Shown one piece after another: positions 17,548-31,600 of a stretch of DNA of 64,000 bases (position 1 is its first letter; each line of letters begins with the position of its first letter). The stretch is taken from the NCBI GenBank assembly GCA_035048485.1, contig CM068593.1:5155151-5219150 (forward strand). The letters run 5' to 3'. The DNA comes from Pteria penguin. Its lineage: Eukaryota > Mollusca > Bivalvia > Pterioida > Pteriidae. Below the pieces are notes generated by a model, which saw nothing but the letters and a program-made list of their open reading frames with translations, searched no databases and had not been told where the DNA came from. The position numbers and the translations under genes are program-made.

Positions 17548-18690
17548 AGGATTGTAAAGTATTATACATCATTAGGATTGCAAGCTACGATACTATAACT
17601 GGATTGTCAGATATTATACTGTGACTGGATTGTCAGGTATTCTACTATGACTGGATTGTCAGGTATTACAGTGTAACTGGATTGTCAGGTATTATACTGT
17701 GACAGGATTGTGTAACTGGATTGTCAGGTATTATACTGTGACTGGATTGTTAGGTATTACACTGTGACTGGATTGTTAGGTATTATACTATGACTGGATT
17801 GTCAGGTATTATACTGTGACTGGATTGTCAGGTATTATACTGTTACTGGATTGTCAGGTATTATACTGTGACTGGATTTTCAGGTATTATACTATGACTG
17901 GACTGTCAGGTATTATACTATGATTGGATTGTCAGGTATTATACTATGACTGGATTGTCAGGTATTATACTGTTACTGGATTGTCAGGTATTACACAATG
18001 GCTGGATTGTCAGGTATTATACTATGATTGAATTGTCAGGTATTATACTGTGACTGGATTGTCAGGTATTATACTATGACTGGATTGTCAGGTATTATAC
18101 TGTTACTGGATTGTCAGGTATTACACAATGGCTGGATTGTCAGGTATTATACTATGATTGAATTGTCAGGTATTATACTGTGACTGGATTGTCAGGTATT
18201 ATACTATGTATGGATTATCAGGTATTATACTGTGACTGGATTGTTAGGTATTATACTGCAACTGGATTGTCAGGTATTATACTGTAACTGGATTTTCGGG
18301 TATTATACTGACTGGATTGTCGGGTATTATACTGTGACTGGATTGTCAGGTATTAAACTGTGACTGGATTGTTAGGTATTAAACTGTGACTGGATTGTCA
18401 GGTATTATACTGTGACTGGATTGTCGGGTATTATACTGTGACTGGATTGTTAGGTATTATACTGTGACTGGATTGTTAGGTATGAAACTGTGCCTGGATT
18501 GTCAGGTATTATACTGTGACTGTATTGTCAAGTATTATACTGTGACTGGATTGTCGGGTATTATACTTGACTGAATGTTAGGTATTATACTATGACTGGA
18601 TTGTTAGGTATTATACTGTGACTGGATTGTCAGGTATTATACTGTGACTGGATTGTTAGGTACTGTACTGTGACTGGATTGTCAGGTATT

Positions 18691-19603
18691 CAGGGCTTGT
18701 CTTTCGAAAAAACCCAGGCGAGTGAAAAAGAATGCACCTTCGTATGCTTAGGCGAGTGATTTTCGGGAGTGAAAGTGTTCAGATATTTTCTTAATGTTAA
18801 TAATAAATCAACTGTAATAAAGAAGAAAACTAGTTGGTTTTTTGTTTTTAAAGCGTTAATTGATGGTTAAAATAATTTTGTTTCACAAGATTTATTTTCT
18901 TTGAGAATTCTAACCAAAGAAAACTCCAAATAGGGAAAACTACAAAGTGACTTTTTAGTGTGTGTCCCATTTGAGATAGGCCTACAACCTGTCAGAATTT
19001 CAGATCGTCGGACGTCTGCGGTCTTAGTGTATTCTAATACACATTTTAGTGAAAGAAATTATGACTCCGTAGTAACTTAATGCTATATTTTAAAAGGCTG
19101 GCCACGGATAAATGATACAGGAAATATGATCAGGAAATATCAACCTTATATTAGACGTGTGTAAATGCACATTCAAGATGAACATGATCACAGTAGAGTA
19201 TAAGGAGTAACGTAGACAAGGACAACATACCTCGACATCCATCTCTACTCCATTGCATATTTTCGTTCTGGGAATTTTCCCCTTTTCCCTTACATTCCAT
19301 TTAAGGAATGTTGAAAACCACACTCGATTTCCCCCAGTGCCCGTGCTTTCGTCAGAATCTTACTCCGCCATGATTATAGTTTACAGTGTAGCCTCCCTTG
19401 ACATCATGATAGACGCATTTTCAATGTGCGATTTCATCACATTATAAGGGCCTAAGAATAAACATCGGAATTGCAGAGGATTGGTATGAAAATGACAGAC
19501 CGAGGCGAGCGACATAATAGACATTTGGTGAGCGGTTTATAGCGCACTTATTCCAGATTTTAGGTGCGCGAAAGCGATCGCTCGCCTCAAAAGACCAGCC
19601 CTG
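18691..19603. mobile_element. hAT-like non-autonomous element in the satellite
   Basis: A 913-bp non-satellite segment is bounded by CAGGGCTTGTCTTT at the left and AAAGACCAGCCCTG at the right. These form an inverted repeat with one mismatch and start with the hAT-type CAGGG. Subterminal AGGCGAG (left) and CTCGCCT (right) are also inverted. No transposase is recognisable. Small frames (19090-19323 minus, 19253-19447 plus) have no motif. The flanks are not a matching 8-bp duplication: the left is CAGGTATT and the right is TCACAATA. Confidence 0.75.
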
Positions 19604-19644
19604 TCACAATATAATACCTGACAATCCAGTCACAGTATAATACC
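19604..19644 (-). repeat. inverted 41-bp piece of satellite beside the hAT element
   Basis: TCACAATATAATACCTGACA continuing to AGTATAATACC is the reverse complement of the array, while everything before 18690 and after 19645 is in the forward orientation. The element therefore has array sequence reading outward in the same direction on both sides. Confidence 0.85.
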
Positions 19645-22600
19645 ATATTATACTAGGACTGGATTGTTAGGTATTATACTGTGACTGGATTCTTAGGTTT
19701 TATACTGTAACTGCAGTGTTAGGTATTATACTGTGACTGGATTGTTCGGTATTATATTGTCACTGGATTGTTATGTATTATACTGTGACTGGATTGTCAG
19801 GTATTATCCTGCGACTGGATTGTTAGGTGCTGTACTGTGACTGGATTGTTAGGTACTGTAATGTGACTGGATTGTCAGGTATTATACTGTGACTGGATCG
19901 TCAGGTATTATACTGTGACTAGATTGTTAGGTATTATACTGTGACTGGATTGTTAGGTACTGTACTATGACTGGATTCTCAAGTAGTATACTGTGACTAG
20001 ATTCTTTGGTACTGTACTGTGACTGGATTGTCAGGTATTATACTGTGACTGGATTGTTAGGAATTATACTATGACTGGATAGTCAGGTATTATACTGTGA
20101 TTGGATTGTCAGGTATTATACTGTGACTGGATTGTTAGGTATCATACTGTGACTGGATTGTCAGGTATTATACTGTGACTGGATTGTCAGGTATTATACT
20201 GTGACTGGATTATTAGGTATTATACTGTGACTGGATTCTCAGGTATTATACTGTTACTGGAGTGTTAGGTATTATACTGTGACTGGATTTTTAGGTACTG
20301 TGCCTGGATTATAAGTATTATACTGTGACTGGATTCTTAGGTATTATACTGTGACTGGATTCTTAGGTACTGTGACTGGATTGTCAGGTATTATACCGTT
20401 ACTGGAGTGTTAGGTATTATACTGTGACTGGATTTTTAGGTACTGTGCCTGGATTATAGGTATTATACTGTGACTGGATTCTTAGGTTTTATACTGTGAC
20501 TGCAGTGTTAGGTATTATACTGTGACTGGATTTTTAGGTATTATAACCCGACTGGATTTTTAGGTATTATATTGTGACAGAATTCTTAGGTATTATACTG
20601 TGACTGGATTTTTAGGTACTGTGACTCGATTATAGGTATTATCAGGTATTATCCTGCGACTGGATTCTTAGGTTTTATACTGTAACTGCAGTGTTAGGTA
20701 TTATACTGTGACTGGATTGTTAGGTATTATATTGTCACTGGAATGTTGGGTATTATAATGTGACTGGATTGTCAGGTATTACCCTGCGACCAGATTCTTT
20801 GGTACTGTACTGTGTCTGGATTGTCATGTATTATACTGTGACTGGATTGTCAGGTATTATACTGTTACTGGAGTGTTAGGAATTATACTATGACTGGATT
20901 GTCAGGTATTATACTGTGACTGGATTGTCAGGTATTATACTGTGACTTTATTCTTAGGTATCATACTGTGGCTGGATTGTCAGGTACTGTGACTGGATTA
21001 TAGGTATTATACTGTGACTGGATTCTTAGGTTTTATACTGTGACTGCAGTGTTAGGTATTATACTGTGACTGGATTGTTAGGTATTATATTGTCACTGGA
21101 TTGTTACGTATTATACTGTGACTGGATTGTCAGGTATTATACTGTGACTGGATTATCAGGTATTATAAGGTGACTGGATTGTTAGGAATTATACTATGAC
21201 TGGATTGTCAGGTATTATACTGTGACTGGATTATAGGTATTATACTGTGACTGGATTGTTAGGTATCATACTATGACTGGATTGTCAGGTATTATTCTGT
21301 GACATGATTGTCAGGTACTATACAGTCACTAGTTTGTCCGGTATTATACTGTGACTGCATTGTTAGGTATTATACTGTCACAATAGTTATTACACTGTGA
21401 CTTGATTTTTCGGTATTATATTGTGACAGAATTGTTAGGTATTATATTGTGAGATAATTGTTAGGTATTATACTGTGACTGGATTGTCAGGTATTATGCT
21501 GTGACTGGAATGTCAGGTATTGTACTGTGACTGGATTGTGAAGTATTATAATGTGACTGGATTGTGAGGTATTGTACTGTGACTGGATTGTTAGGTATTA
21601 TAATGTGACTGGATTGTTATATACTGTACTGTCACTGGTTGTCAGGTATTATACTCTCAATGGATTGTCAGGTATTATACTGTGACTGGATTGTTAGGTA
21701 TTATACCTTTACTGGAGTGTTAGGTATTATACTGTGACTGGATTTTTTGGTATTATAGCTTGAATGGATTTTTCGGTATTATATTGTGACAGAATTGTTA
21801 GGTATTATACTGTGACTGGATTGTCAGGTATTATACTTTGTCTGGATTGTCAGGTATTATACTGTGACTGGATTGTTAAATATTATACTGTGACGGAATT
21901 CTTATATACTGTACTGTGACTGGTTTGTCAGGTAATTAACTCTGACTGGATTGTCAGGTATTACACTATGACTGGATTGTCAAGTACTATAATGTGACTG
22001 GATTGTCAGGTATCATACCGTAACAGTATTGTTATGTATTATACTGTGACTGGATTGTTATGTATTATACTGTCATTGGATTGTCAGGTATTATACTGTG
22101 ACTGGAATGTCAGATATTATACTGTGACTGGATTGGTAGGTATTATACTGTGACTGGAATGTTATATACTGTCCTTTGACTGGTGTGTCAGGTATTTAAC
22201 TGTGACTGGATTTTTAGGTATTATATGATGACTGGATTCATAGGTATTATACTGTGACTGTATTGTCCGGTATTATATTGTGACTGGATTGTCAGATATT
22301 CTACTGCGACAGGATTGTTGGGTAATTTATTGTGACAGGATTGTTAGGTATTATAATGTGACTCGATTGTTAGGTATTATACTGTGACTGAATTGTCAGG
22401 TATTATGCTGTGACTGGATTGTCAGGTATTATATTGTTTGGTATTATATTGTGAGTGGATTGTCAGGTATTATATTGTGACTGGATTATCAGGTATTAAA
22501 CTGTGACTGGATTGTCAGGTATTATACTGTGACTGGATTGTCAGGTATTAAACTCTGACTTGATTGTCAGGTATTATACTGTGACTGGATTGTTAGGTAT

Positions 22601-25600
22601 TATACTGTGACTGGATAGTCAGGTATTATACTATGACTGGATTCTCAGTTATTATACCGTTACTGGAGTGTTAGGTATTATACTCTGACTGGATTTCTAG
22701 GTATCATACCTCGACTGGATTTTTTGGGTATGATATTGTGGCTGGATTGTCCGGTATTATCTTGGGATTGGATTGTCAGGTATTCTACTGCCACTGGATT
22801 GTGAGGTACTTTATTGTGACAGAATTGTTAAGTATTATAATGTGACTGGATTGTTAGGTATTATACTGTGACTGAATTGTCAGGTATTATACTGTGACTG
22901 GATTGTCAGGTATAAAACTCTGACTGGATTGTCAGGTATTATACTGTGACTGGATTGTTAGGTAGTATACTGCGACTGGATAGTCAGGTATTATGCTATA
23001 ACTGGATTCTCAGGTATTATACCGTTACTGGAGTGTTAGGTATTATAATGTGACTGGATTTTTAGGTATTATACCCCGACTGGATTTTTCGGTATTATAC
23101 TGTGACTGTATTGTCAGGTATTATACTGTGAGTGGATTGTTTGGTATTATACAGTCACTGGATTGTCAGTAATTATACTGTGACTGGAATGTAAGGTATT
23201 ATAGTGTGACAGGATTGTTAAGTATTATAATGTGACTGGATTGTTAGGTATAATGCGGTGACTGGATTGTCCGGTATTATACTGTGACTGGATTGTTAGG
23301 TATTTTACTGCGACAGGATTGTGAAGTATTATAATGTGACCGGATTGTGAGGTATAATACTGTGACTGGATTGACAGGTATTATACTGTGACTGGATTGT
23401 GAAGTATCATGATGTGACTGGATTGTGAGGTATTATACTGTGACTGGATTGTTATATACTGTACTTTGACTGGTTTGTCAGGTATTATACTCTCCCTGGA
23501 TTGTCACGCATTATACTGTGACTGGATTGTCAGGTATTATACCATTACTGGAGTGTGAGGTATTATACTGTGAGTGGAGTTTTAGGTATTATAGCTTGAA
23601 TGGATTTTTCGGTATTATATTGTGACAGAATTGTCCGGTATTATACTGTGACTGGATTGTCAGGTATTGTACTGTGACTGGATTGTCAGGTATTATACTG
23701 TGACTGGATTGTCTGGTATTATACTGTGACTGGATTGGTAGGTATTATATTGTGACTGGATTGTTATATACTCTACTTTGACTGGTGTGTCAGGTATTTA
23801 ACTGGTACTGGATTGTTAGGTATTATATGATGACTGGATTGATAGGTATTATACAGTGACTGAATTGTCCGGTATTATATTGTTACTGGATTGTCAGGTA
23901 TTCTACTGCGACTGGATTGTCAGGTAATTTTCTGTGACAGGATTGTTAAGTATTATAATGTGACTGGATTGTCAGGTATTATACTGTGACTGGATTGTCA
24001 GGTATTATACTGTGACTGGATTGTTAGGTATTATACTGTGACTGGATAGTGAGGTAGTATACTGTAACTGCATTCTCAGGTATTATACCGTTACTGAAGT
24101 GTTAGGTATTATACTGTTACTGGATTTTTAGGTATTATACCCCGACTGGATTTTTCGGTATTATACTCTGAGTGAATTGTCAGGTATTGTACTGTGAGTG
24201 GATTGTCAGATATTATACTGTGAGTTGATTGTTTGGTATTATACTGTCACTGGATTGTTAGGTATTATACTGTGACTGGAATGTCAAGTATTATACTGTG
24301 ACAGGATTGTTAAGTATTATAATGTGACTGGATTGTTAGGTGTAATGCGGTGACTGGATTGTCTGGTATTATACTGTGACTAGATTGTTAGGTATTTTAC
24401 TGCGACAGGATTGTGAAGTATTATAATGTGACTGGATTGTGAGGTATAATACTGTGACTGGATTCTCAGGTATTATACTGTCACTGGATTCTCAGGTATT
24501 ATACTGTGACTGAATTTTCAGGTATTACTGTATGACTGGATGGTCAGGTATTATAATGTGACTTAATTGTCAGGTATTATACTGTGACTGGATTGTTAGG
24601 TATTATACTGTGACTGGATTGTTATATACTGTACTGTGACTGGTTTGTCAGGTATTATACTCTGACTGGACTGTCAGGTATTACACTGTGACTGGATTGT
24701 TAGGTATGATACTGTGACTGGATAGTCAGGTCTTATACTGTAACTGTATTGTCAGGTATTATACCGTTACTGGAGTGTTAGGTACTATACTGTGACTGGA
24801 TTTTTAGGTATTATACCCCGATATTAATTTTTCTGTATTATATTGTGACAGAATTGTTCGGTATTATACTGTGACTGGATTGTTGGGTATTATATGATGA
24901 CTGGATTGATAGGTATTATACTGTGACTGAATTGTCAGGTATTATACTGTGACTGGATTGTCAGGTATTATAATGTGAGTGGATTGTTTGGTATTATACT
25001 GTCACTGGATTGTCAGGTATTATACTGTGACTGGAATATCAGGTATTGTACTGTGACAGGATTGTTAAGTATTATAAAGTGATTGGATGTTTAGGTATAA
25101 GGCTGTGACTGGATTGTCAGGTATTATACTCTGACTGGATTGTCAGGTATTTTACGTTTATTTAATGGTCAGGTATTATACTGTGAGTGGAATGTTTGGT
25201 ATTATACTGTGACTGGATTGTCAGGTATTATACTGTGACTGGATTGTCAGGTATTACACTATGACTGGATTGTGAGGTATTACACTGTAACTGGATTGTC
25301 AGGTATTATACCTTTACTGGATTGTTAGGTATTATACTGTGACTGAAATGTTAAGTATTATTCTGTGACTGGATTGTTAGGTATTGTACTTCTACTGGAT
25401 TGTTAGGTATGATACTGTGACTGTATCATACAGTTTCTGGATTTTTAGGAAATATATTTTGACTTAATTGTCAGGTATTAAACGGCATCTGGATTGTTAC
25501 GTATTATACCTTTACTGGATTGTTAAGTATTATACTCTGACTGGAATGTTAGGTATTATACTGTGACTGGATTTTTAGGTACTGTACTGTGACTGGATTG

Positions 25601-28600
25601 TCAGGTAATATACTGTGACTGTATTGTTAAGTATTATACTGTGAGTGGATTGTTAGGTATTGTAATATGACTGGATTGTCTGGTATTATACTGTGACTGG
25701 ATTGTTAGGTATCATACTGTGACTGGATAATGAGGTAATATGCTATGAGTGGATTGTTAAGTACTGTACTGTGACTGGATTGTCAGGTATTTTGCAGTGA
25801 CTGGATTATCACGTATTAAGCTGTGACTGGATAGTCAGGTATTATACGGTAACTGGATTGTTAGGTATTATACCGTTACTCTAGTGATAGGTATTATAAT
25901 GTGACTGGATTGTTAGGTATTATACTGTGACTGGATTGTTAGGTATTATACGGTGACTGCAATTAAAGGTATTATACTGTGACTGGATTGTTAGGTATTA
26001 TACTGTGACTTAATTGTCAGGTATTATACTGTGACAGGATTGTTAAGTATTATAAGATGACTGGATTGTCAGGTATTATACTGTGACTGGATTGTCAGGT
26101 ATTAGACTCTGACTGGATCGTTAGGTATTATACTGTGACAGGATTGTTAAGTATTTTAATGTGACTAGATTGTGAGGCATAATATTGTGATTGGATAGTC
26201 AGGTATTAATCTGTGACTGGATTGTCAGGTATTATATTGTGGCTGGATTGTCAGGTATTATACTTTGACTGAATTATTAGGTATTATACTGTGACTGGAT
26301 TGTTATATACTGTACTGTGACTAGTTTGTCAGGCTTCTAAATCTGACCGGTTTGTTGGGTATTATACTGTGACTGGATTTTCAGGTATTACACTATTACT
26401 GGATTGTCAAGTATTATAATGTGACTGGATTGTTAGGTATTATACCGTGAGTAGATTGTTAGGTATTATACTGTCACTGGATTGTTAGGTATTATACTGT
26501 GACTGAATTGTCAGGTATTATACTGTGACTGGAATGTCAGGTATTATACTGTGACTGGAGTATTACGTATTATACTGATATTAGATTCTGAGGTATTATA
26601 CTGTAACGGGATTGTCAGGTATTATACCGTTACTCTAGTGATAGGTATAATACTGTGACTGGATTGTTAGGTATTATACTATGACTGGATTGTTAGGTAT
26701 TATACGGTGATTGCAATTAAAGGTATTATACTGGGACTGGATTGTCCGGTTTTTTATTGTGACTGATTGTTAGGTATTATACTGTTACTGGATTGTCAGG
26801 TATTAGACTGTGACAGGATTGTCAGGTATTATACTGTGACTGGATTGTTAGGTATTATACTGATATTAGATTCTGAGGTATGATACTGTGACTGGATTGT
26901 CAGGTATTATACCTTTACCCTATTGTTAGGTATTATACTGTGACAGGATTGGTAGGTATTATACTGTGACTGGATTGGTATATACTGTACTCTGACTGGT
27001 TTATCAGGTATTTAACTGTGACTGGATTGTTAGGTTTTATATGATGAGTGGAGTGATAGGTATTATAGGGTGACTGGATTGTCCGTTATTATATTGTGAC
27101 TGGATTGTCAAGTATTCTACTGTGACTGGATTGTCAGGTATGTTACTGTGACAGGATTGTTAAGTATTATAATGTGACTGGATTGTTAGGTATGCTATAC
27201 TGTTACTGAATTGTCAGGTATTATAATGTGACTGGATTGTCAGGTATTATACTGTGACTGGATTGTTTGGTATTATACTGTGACTGGATTGTCCGGTATT
27301 ATACTGTGACTGGAATGTCAGGTATTATACTGTGACTGGATTGTTAGGTATTATACTGATATTAGATTCTGAGGTATTATACTGTGACTGGATTGTGAGA
27401 TATGATACCTTTACTGTAATGTTAGGTATTATACTGTGACTGGAATGTTATGTATTATTCTGTGACTGGATTTTTAGGCATTATACTGTTACTGGATTGT
27501 TAGGTATGATCCCGTGACTATATTATACTGTTACTGGATTTTTAGGTTATATACTTGATTGTCAGCTAGTATACGGCATCTGGATTGATAGGTGTTATAT
27601 ATCGTTACTGGATTATTAGGTATTACACTGTGACTGGATTGTCAGGTGTTATACTGTGACTGGATTGTTAGGTATTATACTGTGACTGGATTGTCAGGTA
27701 TTATACCTTTCCTGGATTGTCAGGAATTATACAGTGTCTGGATTGCTATATACTGTACAGTGATTGGTTTGTCAGGCATTTAAATCTGACTGGTTTGTTG
27801 GGTATTATACTGTGACTGGATTTTCAGGTATTACACTATTACTGGATTGTCAAGTATTATAATGTGACTGGATTGTCAGGTATTATACCGTGAGTGGATT
27901 GTTAGGTATTATACTGTGACTGGGTTGTTAGGTATTATACTGTGACTGAATTGTCAGGTATTATACTGTGACTGGATTGTCAGGTATTATACCTTTCCTG
28001 GATTGTCAGGTATCATACTGTGACTGGATTGGTAGGTATTATACTGTGACTGGATTGGTGTATACTTCACTTTGACTGGATTCTTTGGTATTATACTGGG
28101 ACTAGATTGTTAGGTATTATATGATGACTGGTTTGTCAAGTATTTTATTTTGACAGGATTGTCAGGTATTATACTGTGACTGGATTGTCAGGTATTATAC
28201 TGTGACTGGATTGTCAGGTATTATACTGTGACTGGATTGTCAGATATTATACTGTGACTGGATTGTTTGGTATTATACTGTGAATGGATTGTCAGATATT
28301 ATACTGTGACTGGATTGTCGGGTATTACACTATGACTGGATTGTCAAGTATTATATTGTGACTGGATTGTCACGTATTAAACTTTGACTGGATTGTCACG
28401 TATTATACTATGATTGGATTGTTAGGTATTATACTGTGACTGGATTGTTAGGTATTATACTGTGACTGAATTGTCAAGTATTATTGTGTGACTGGATTGT
28501 TAAGTGTTATACTGTCACTAGATTCTTAGGTATTATATTGTGACTTAATTGTGAGGTATTATACTGTAACTGGATTCTCAGGTATTATACCGTTACTGGA

Positions 28601-31600
28601 TTGTTAGGTATTATACTGTGACTGGATTGTCACGTATTATACTGTGATTGGATTGTTAGGTATTATACTGTTACTGGATTGTTAGGTATTATACTGTGAC
28701 TGGATTGGCAGGTATTATAGTGTGACTGGATTGTTAAGTATTATACTGTCACTAGATTCTTAGGTATTATATTATGATTTAATTAATTGTCAGGTATTAT
28801 ACCTTTACTGGATTGTTAGGTATTATACTGTTGCTGGATAGTTAGGTATGATACCGTGATCGTATTATACTGTTACTGGATTTTTAGGTACTATAGTTTG
28901 ACTTGATTGGCAGGTATTATACGGCATCTGGATTGTTAGGTATTATACCTTTACTGGATTGTTAGGTATTATACTGTGACTGGATTGTCAGGTATTATAC
29001 TGAGACTGGATAGTCAGTTATTATACTGTGACTGGATTGTCAGGTATTATACCTTTCCTGGATTGTCAGGTGTTATACAGTGTCTGGATTGCTATATACT
29101 GTACAGTGATTGGTTTGTCAGGCATTTAAATCTGACTGGTTTGTTGGGTATTATACTGTGACTGGATTTTCAGGTATTTCACTATTACTGGATTGTCAAG
29201 TATTATAATGTGACTGGATTGTCAGGTATTATACCGTGAGTGGATTGTTAGGTATTATACTGTGACTGGGTTGTTAGGTATTATACTGTGACTGAATTGT
29301 CAGGTATTATACTGTGACTGGATTGTCAGGTATTATACCTTTCCTGGATTGTCAGGTATCATACTGTGACTCGATTGGTAGGTATTATACTGTGACTGGA
29401 TTGGTGTATACTTCAGTTTGACTGGATTGTTTGGTATTATACTGGGACTGGATTGTTAGGTATTATATGATGACTGGATTGATAGGTATTATAGGATGAC
29501 TGGATTGTCCGGTTTTATATTGTGACTGGATTGTCACATATTCTACTGTGACTGGTTTGTCAAGTATTTTATTTTGACAGGATTGTTAAGTATTATAATG
29601 TGACAGAATTGTCAGGTATTATACTGTGACTGGATTGTCAGGTATTATACTGTGACTGGATTGTCAGATATTATACTGTGACTGGATTGTTTGGTATTAT
29701 ACTGTGACTGGATTGTCAGATATTATACTGTGACTGGATTGTCAGGTATTACACTATGACTGTATTGTCAAGTATTATATTGTGACTGGATTGTCACGTA
29801 TTAAACTTTGACTGGATTGTCTCGTATTATACTATGATTGGATTGTTAGGTATTATACTGTGACTGGATTGTTAGGTATTATACTGTGACTGAATTGTCA
29901 AGTATTATTGTGTGACTGGATTGTTAAGTGTTATACTGTCACTAGATTCTTAGGTATTATATTGTGACTTAATTGTGAGGTATTATACTGTAACTGGATT
30001 CTCAGGTATTATACCGTTACTGGATTGTTAGGTATTATACTGTGACTGGATTGTCACGTATTATACTGTGATTGGATTGTTAGGTATTATACTGTTACTG
30101 GATTGTTAGGTATTATACTGTGACTGGTTTGTCAGGTATTATAGTGTGACTGCATTGTTAAGTATTATACTGTCACTAGATTCTTAGGTATTATATTATG
30201 ATTGAATTAATTGTCAGGTAATATACCTTTACTGGATTGTTAGGTATTATACTGTTGCTGGATGGTTAGGTATGATACCGTGATCGTATTATACTGTTAC
30301 TGGATTTTTAGGTAATATAGTTTGACTTGATTGGCAGGTATTATACGGCATCTGGATTGTTAGGTATTATACCTTTACTGGATTGTTAGGTATTATACTG
30401 TGACTGGATTGTCAGGTATTATACTGTGACTGGATAGTCAGTTATTATACTGTGACTGGATTGTTAGGTATTATACTGTGACGGGATTGTTATTGATTAT
30501 ACTGTGACTGCAATTAAAGGTTTTATACTGTGACTGGATTGTCCAGTATTATATTGTGACTGATTGTTTGGTATTATCCTGTGTCTGGATTGTCAGGTAT
30601 TGTACTGTGACTGGATTGTGAAGTATTATAATGTGACTGGATTGTCAGGCATTATACTGTGACTGGATTGTCAGGTATTATAATGTGACTGGATTGTTAG
30701 GTATTATACTGTGAGTGGATTGCCAGGTATTATACAGTGACTGGATAGTCAGATATTATACTGTAACTGGATTGTCATGTGTTATACTGTGATTAGATTG
30801 TTAGGTATTATACTGTGACTGGATAGTCAGGTATTATACTGTGATTGGATTGTCAGGTATTATACTGTTACTTTAGTGTTATGTATTATACTGTGAGTGG
30901 AATGTTAGGTATTATGCGGGGACTGCAATTAAAGGCATTATACTGTGAGTGGATTGTGCAGAATTATGTTGTGACTGATTGTTAGGTATTACACTGTGAC
31001 TGGATTGTCAGGTATTATACCGTGAGAGGATTGTTAAGTATTACAATGTGACTGGATTGTCAGGTATAATGTGGTGACTGGATTGTCATGTATTATACTG
31101 CGACTGTATTGTTAGGTATTATACTGTGACTGGATTGTTTAATATTATTATGTGACTGGATTGTTAGGCTCAATACTGGGACTGGATTGTCAGGTATTAT
31201 ACTCTGACTGGATTGTCAGGTGTTAAAATGTGACTGGATTGTTAGGTATTATACTGTGTGTGGATTGTCAAGTATTATACAGTGACGGGATAGTCAGATA
31301 TTATACTGTGACTGGATTATTAGGTATTACATTGTGGCTGGATTGTTAGGAATTATACTGTTACTGGATTATTAGGTATTACACTGTGACCTGATTCTTA
31401 ATTATTATACTGTGAGGGGATTGTTAGGTATTATACTGTGATTGAATTTGTCAGGTATTATACTGTAACTGGATTGTCAGGTATTATACTGTGACTGGAT
31501 TGTCAGTTATAATACTGTGACTGGATTGTCAGGTATTCCACTATGACTGGATTATGAGGTATTACACTGTAACTGGTTTGTCAGGTATTATACCTTTACT

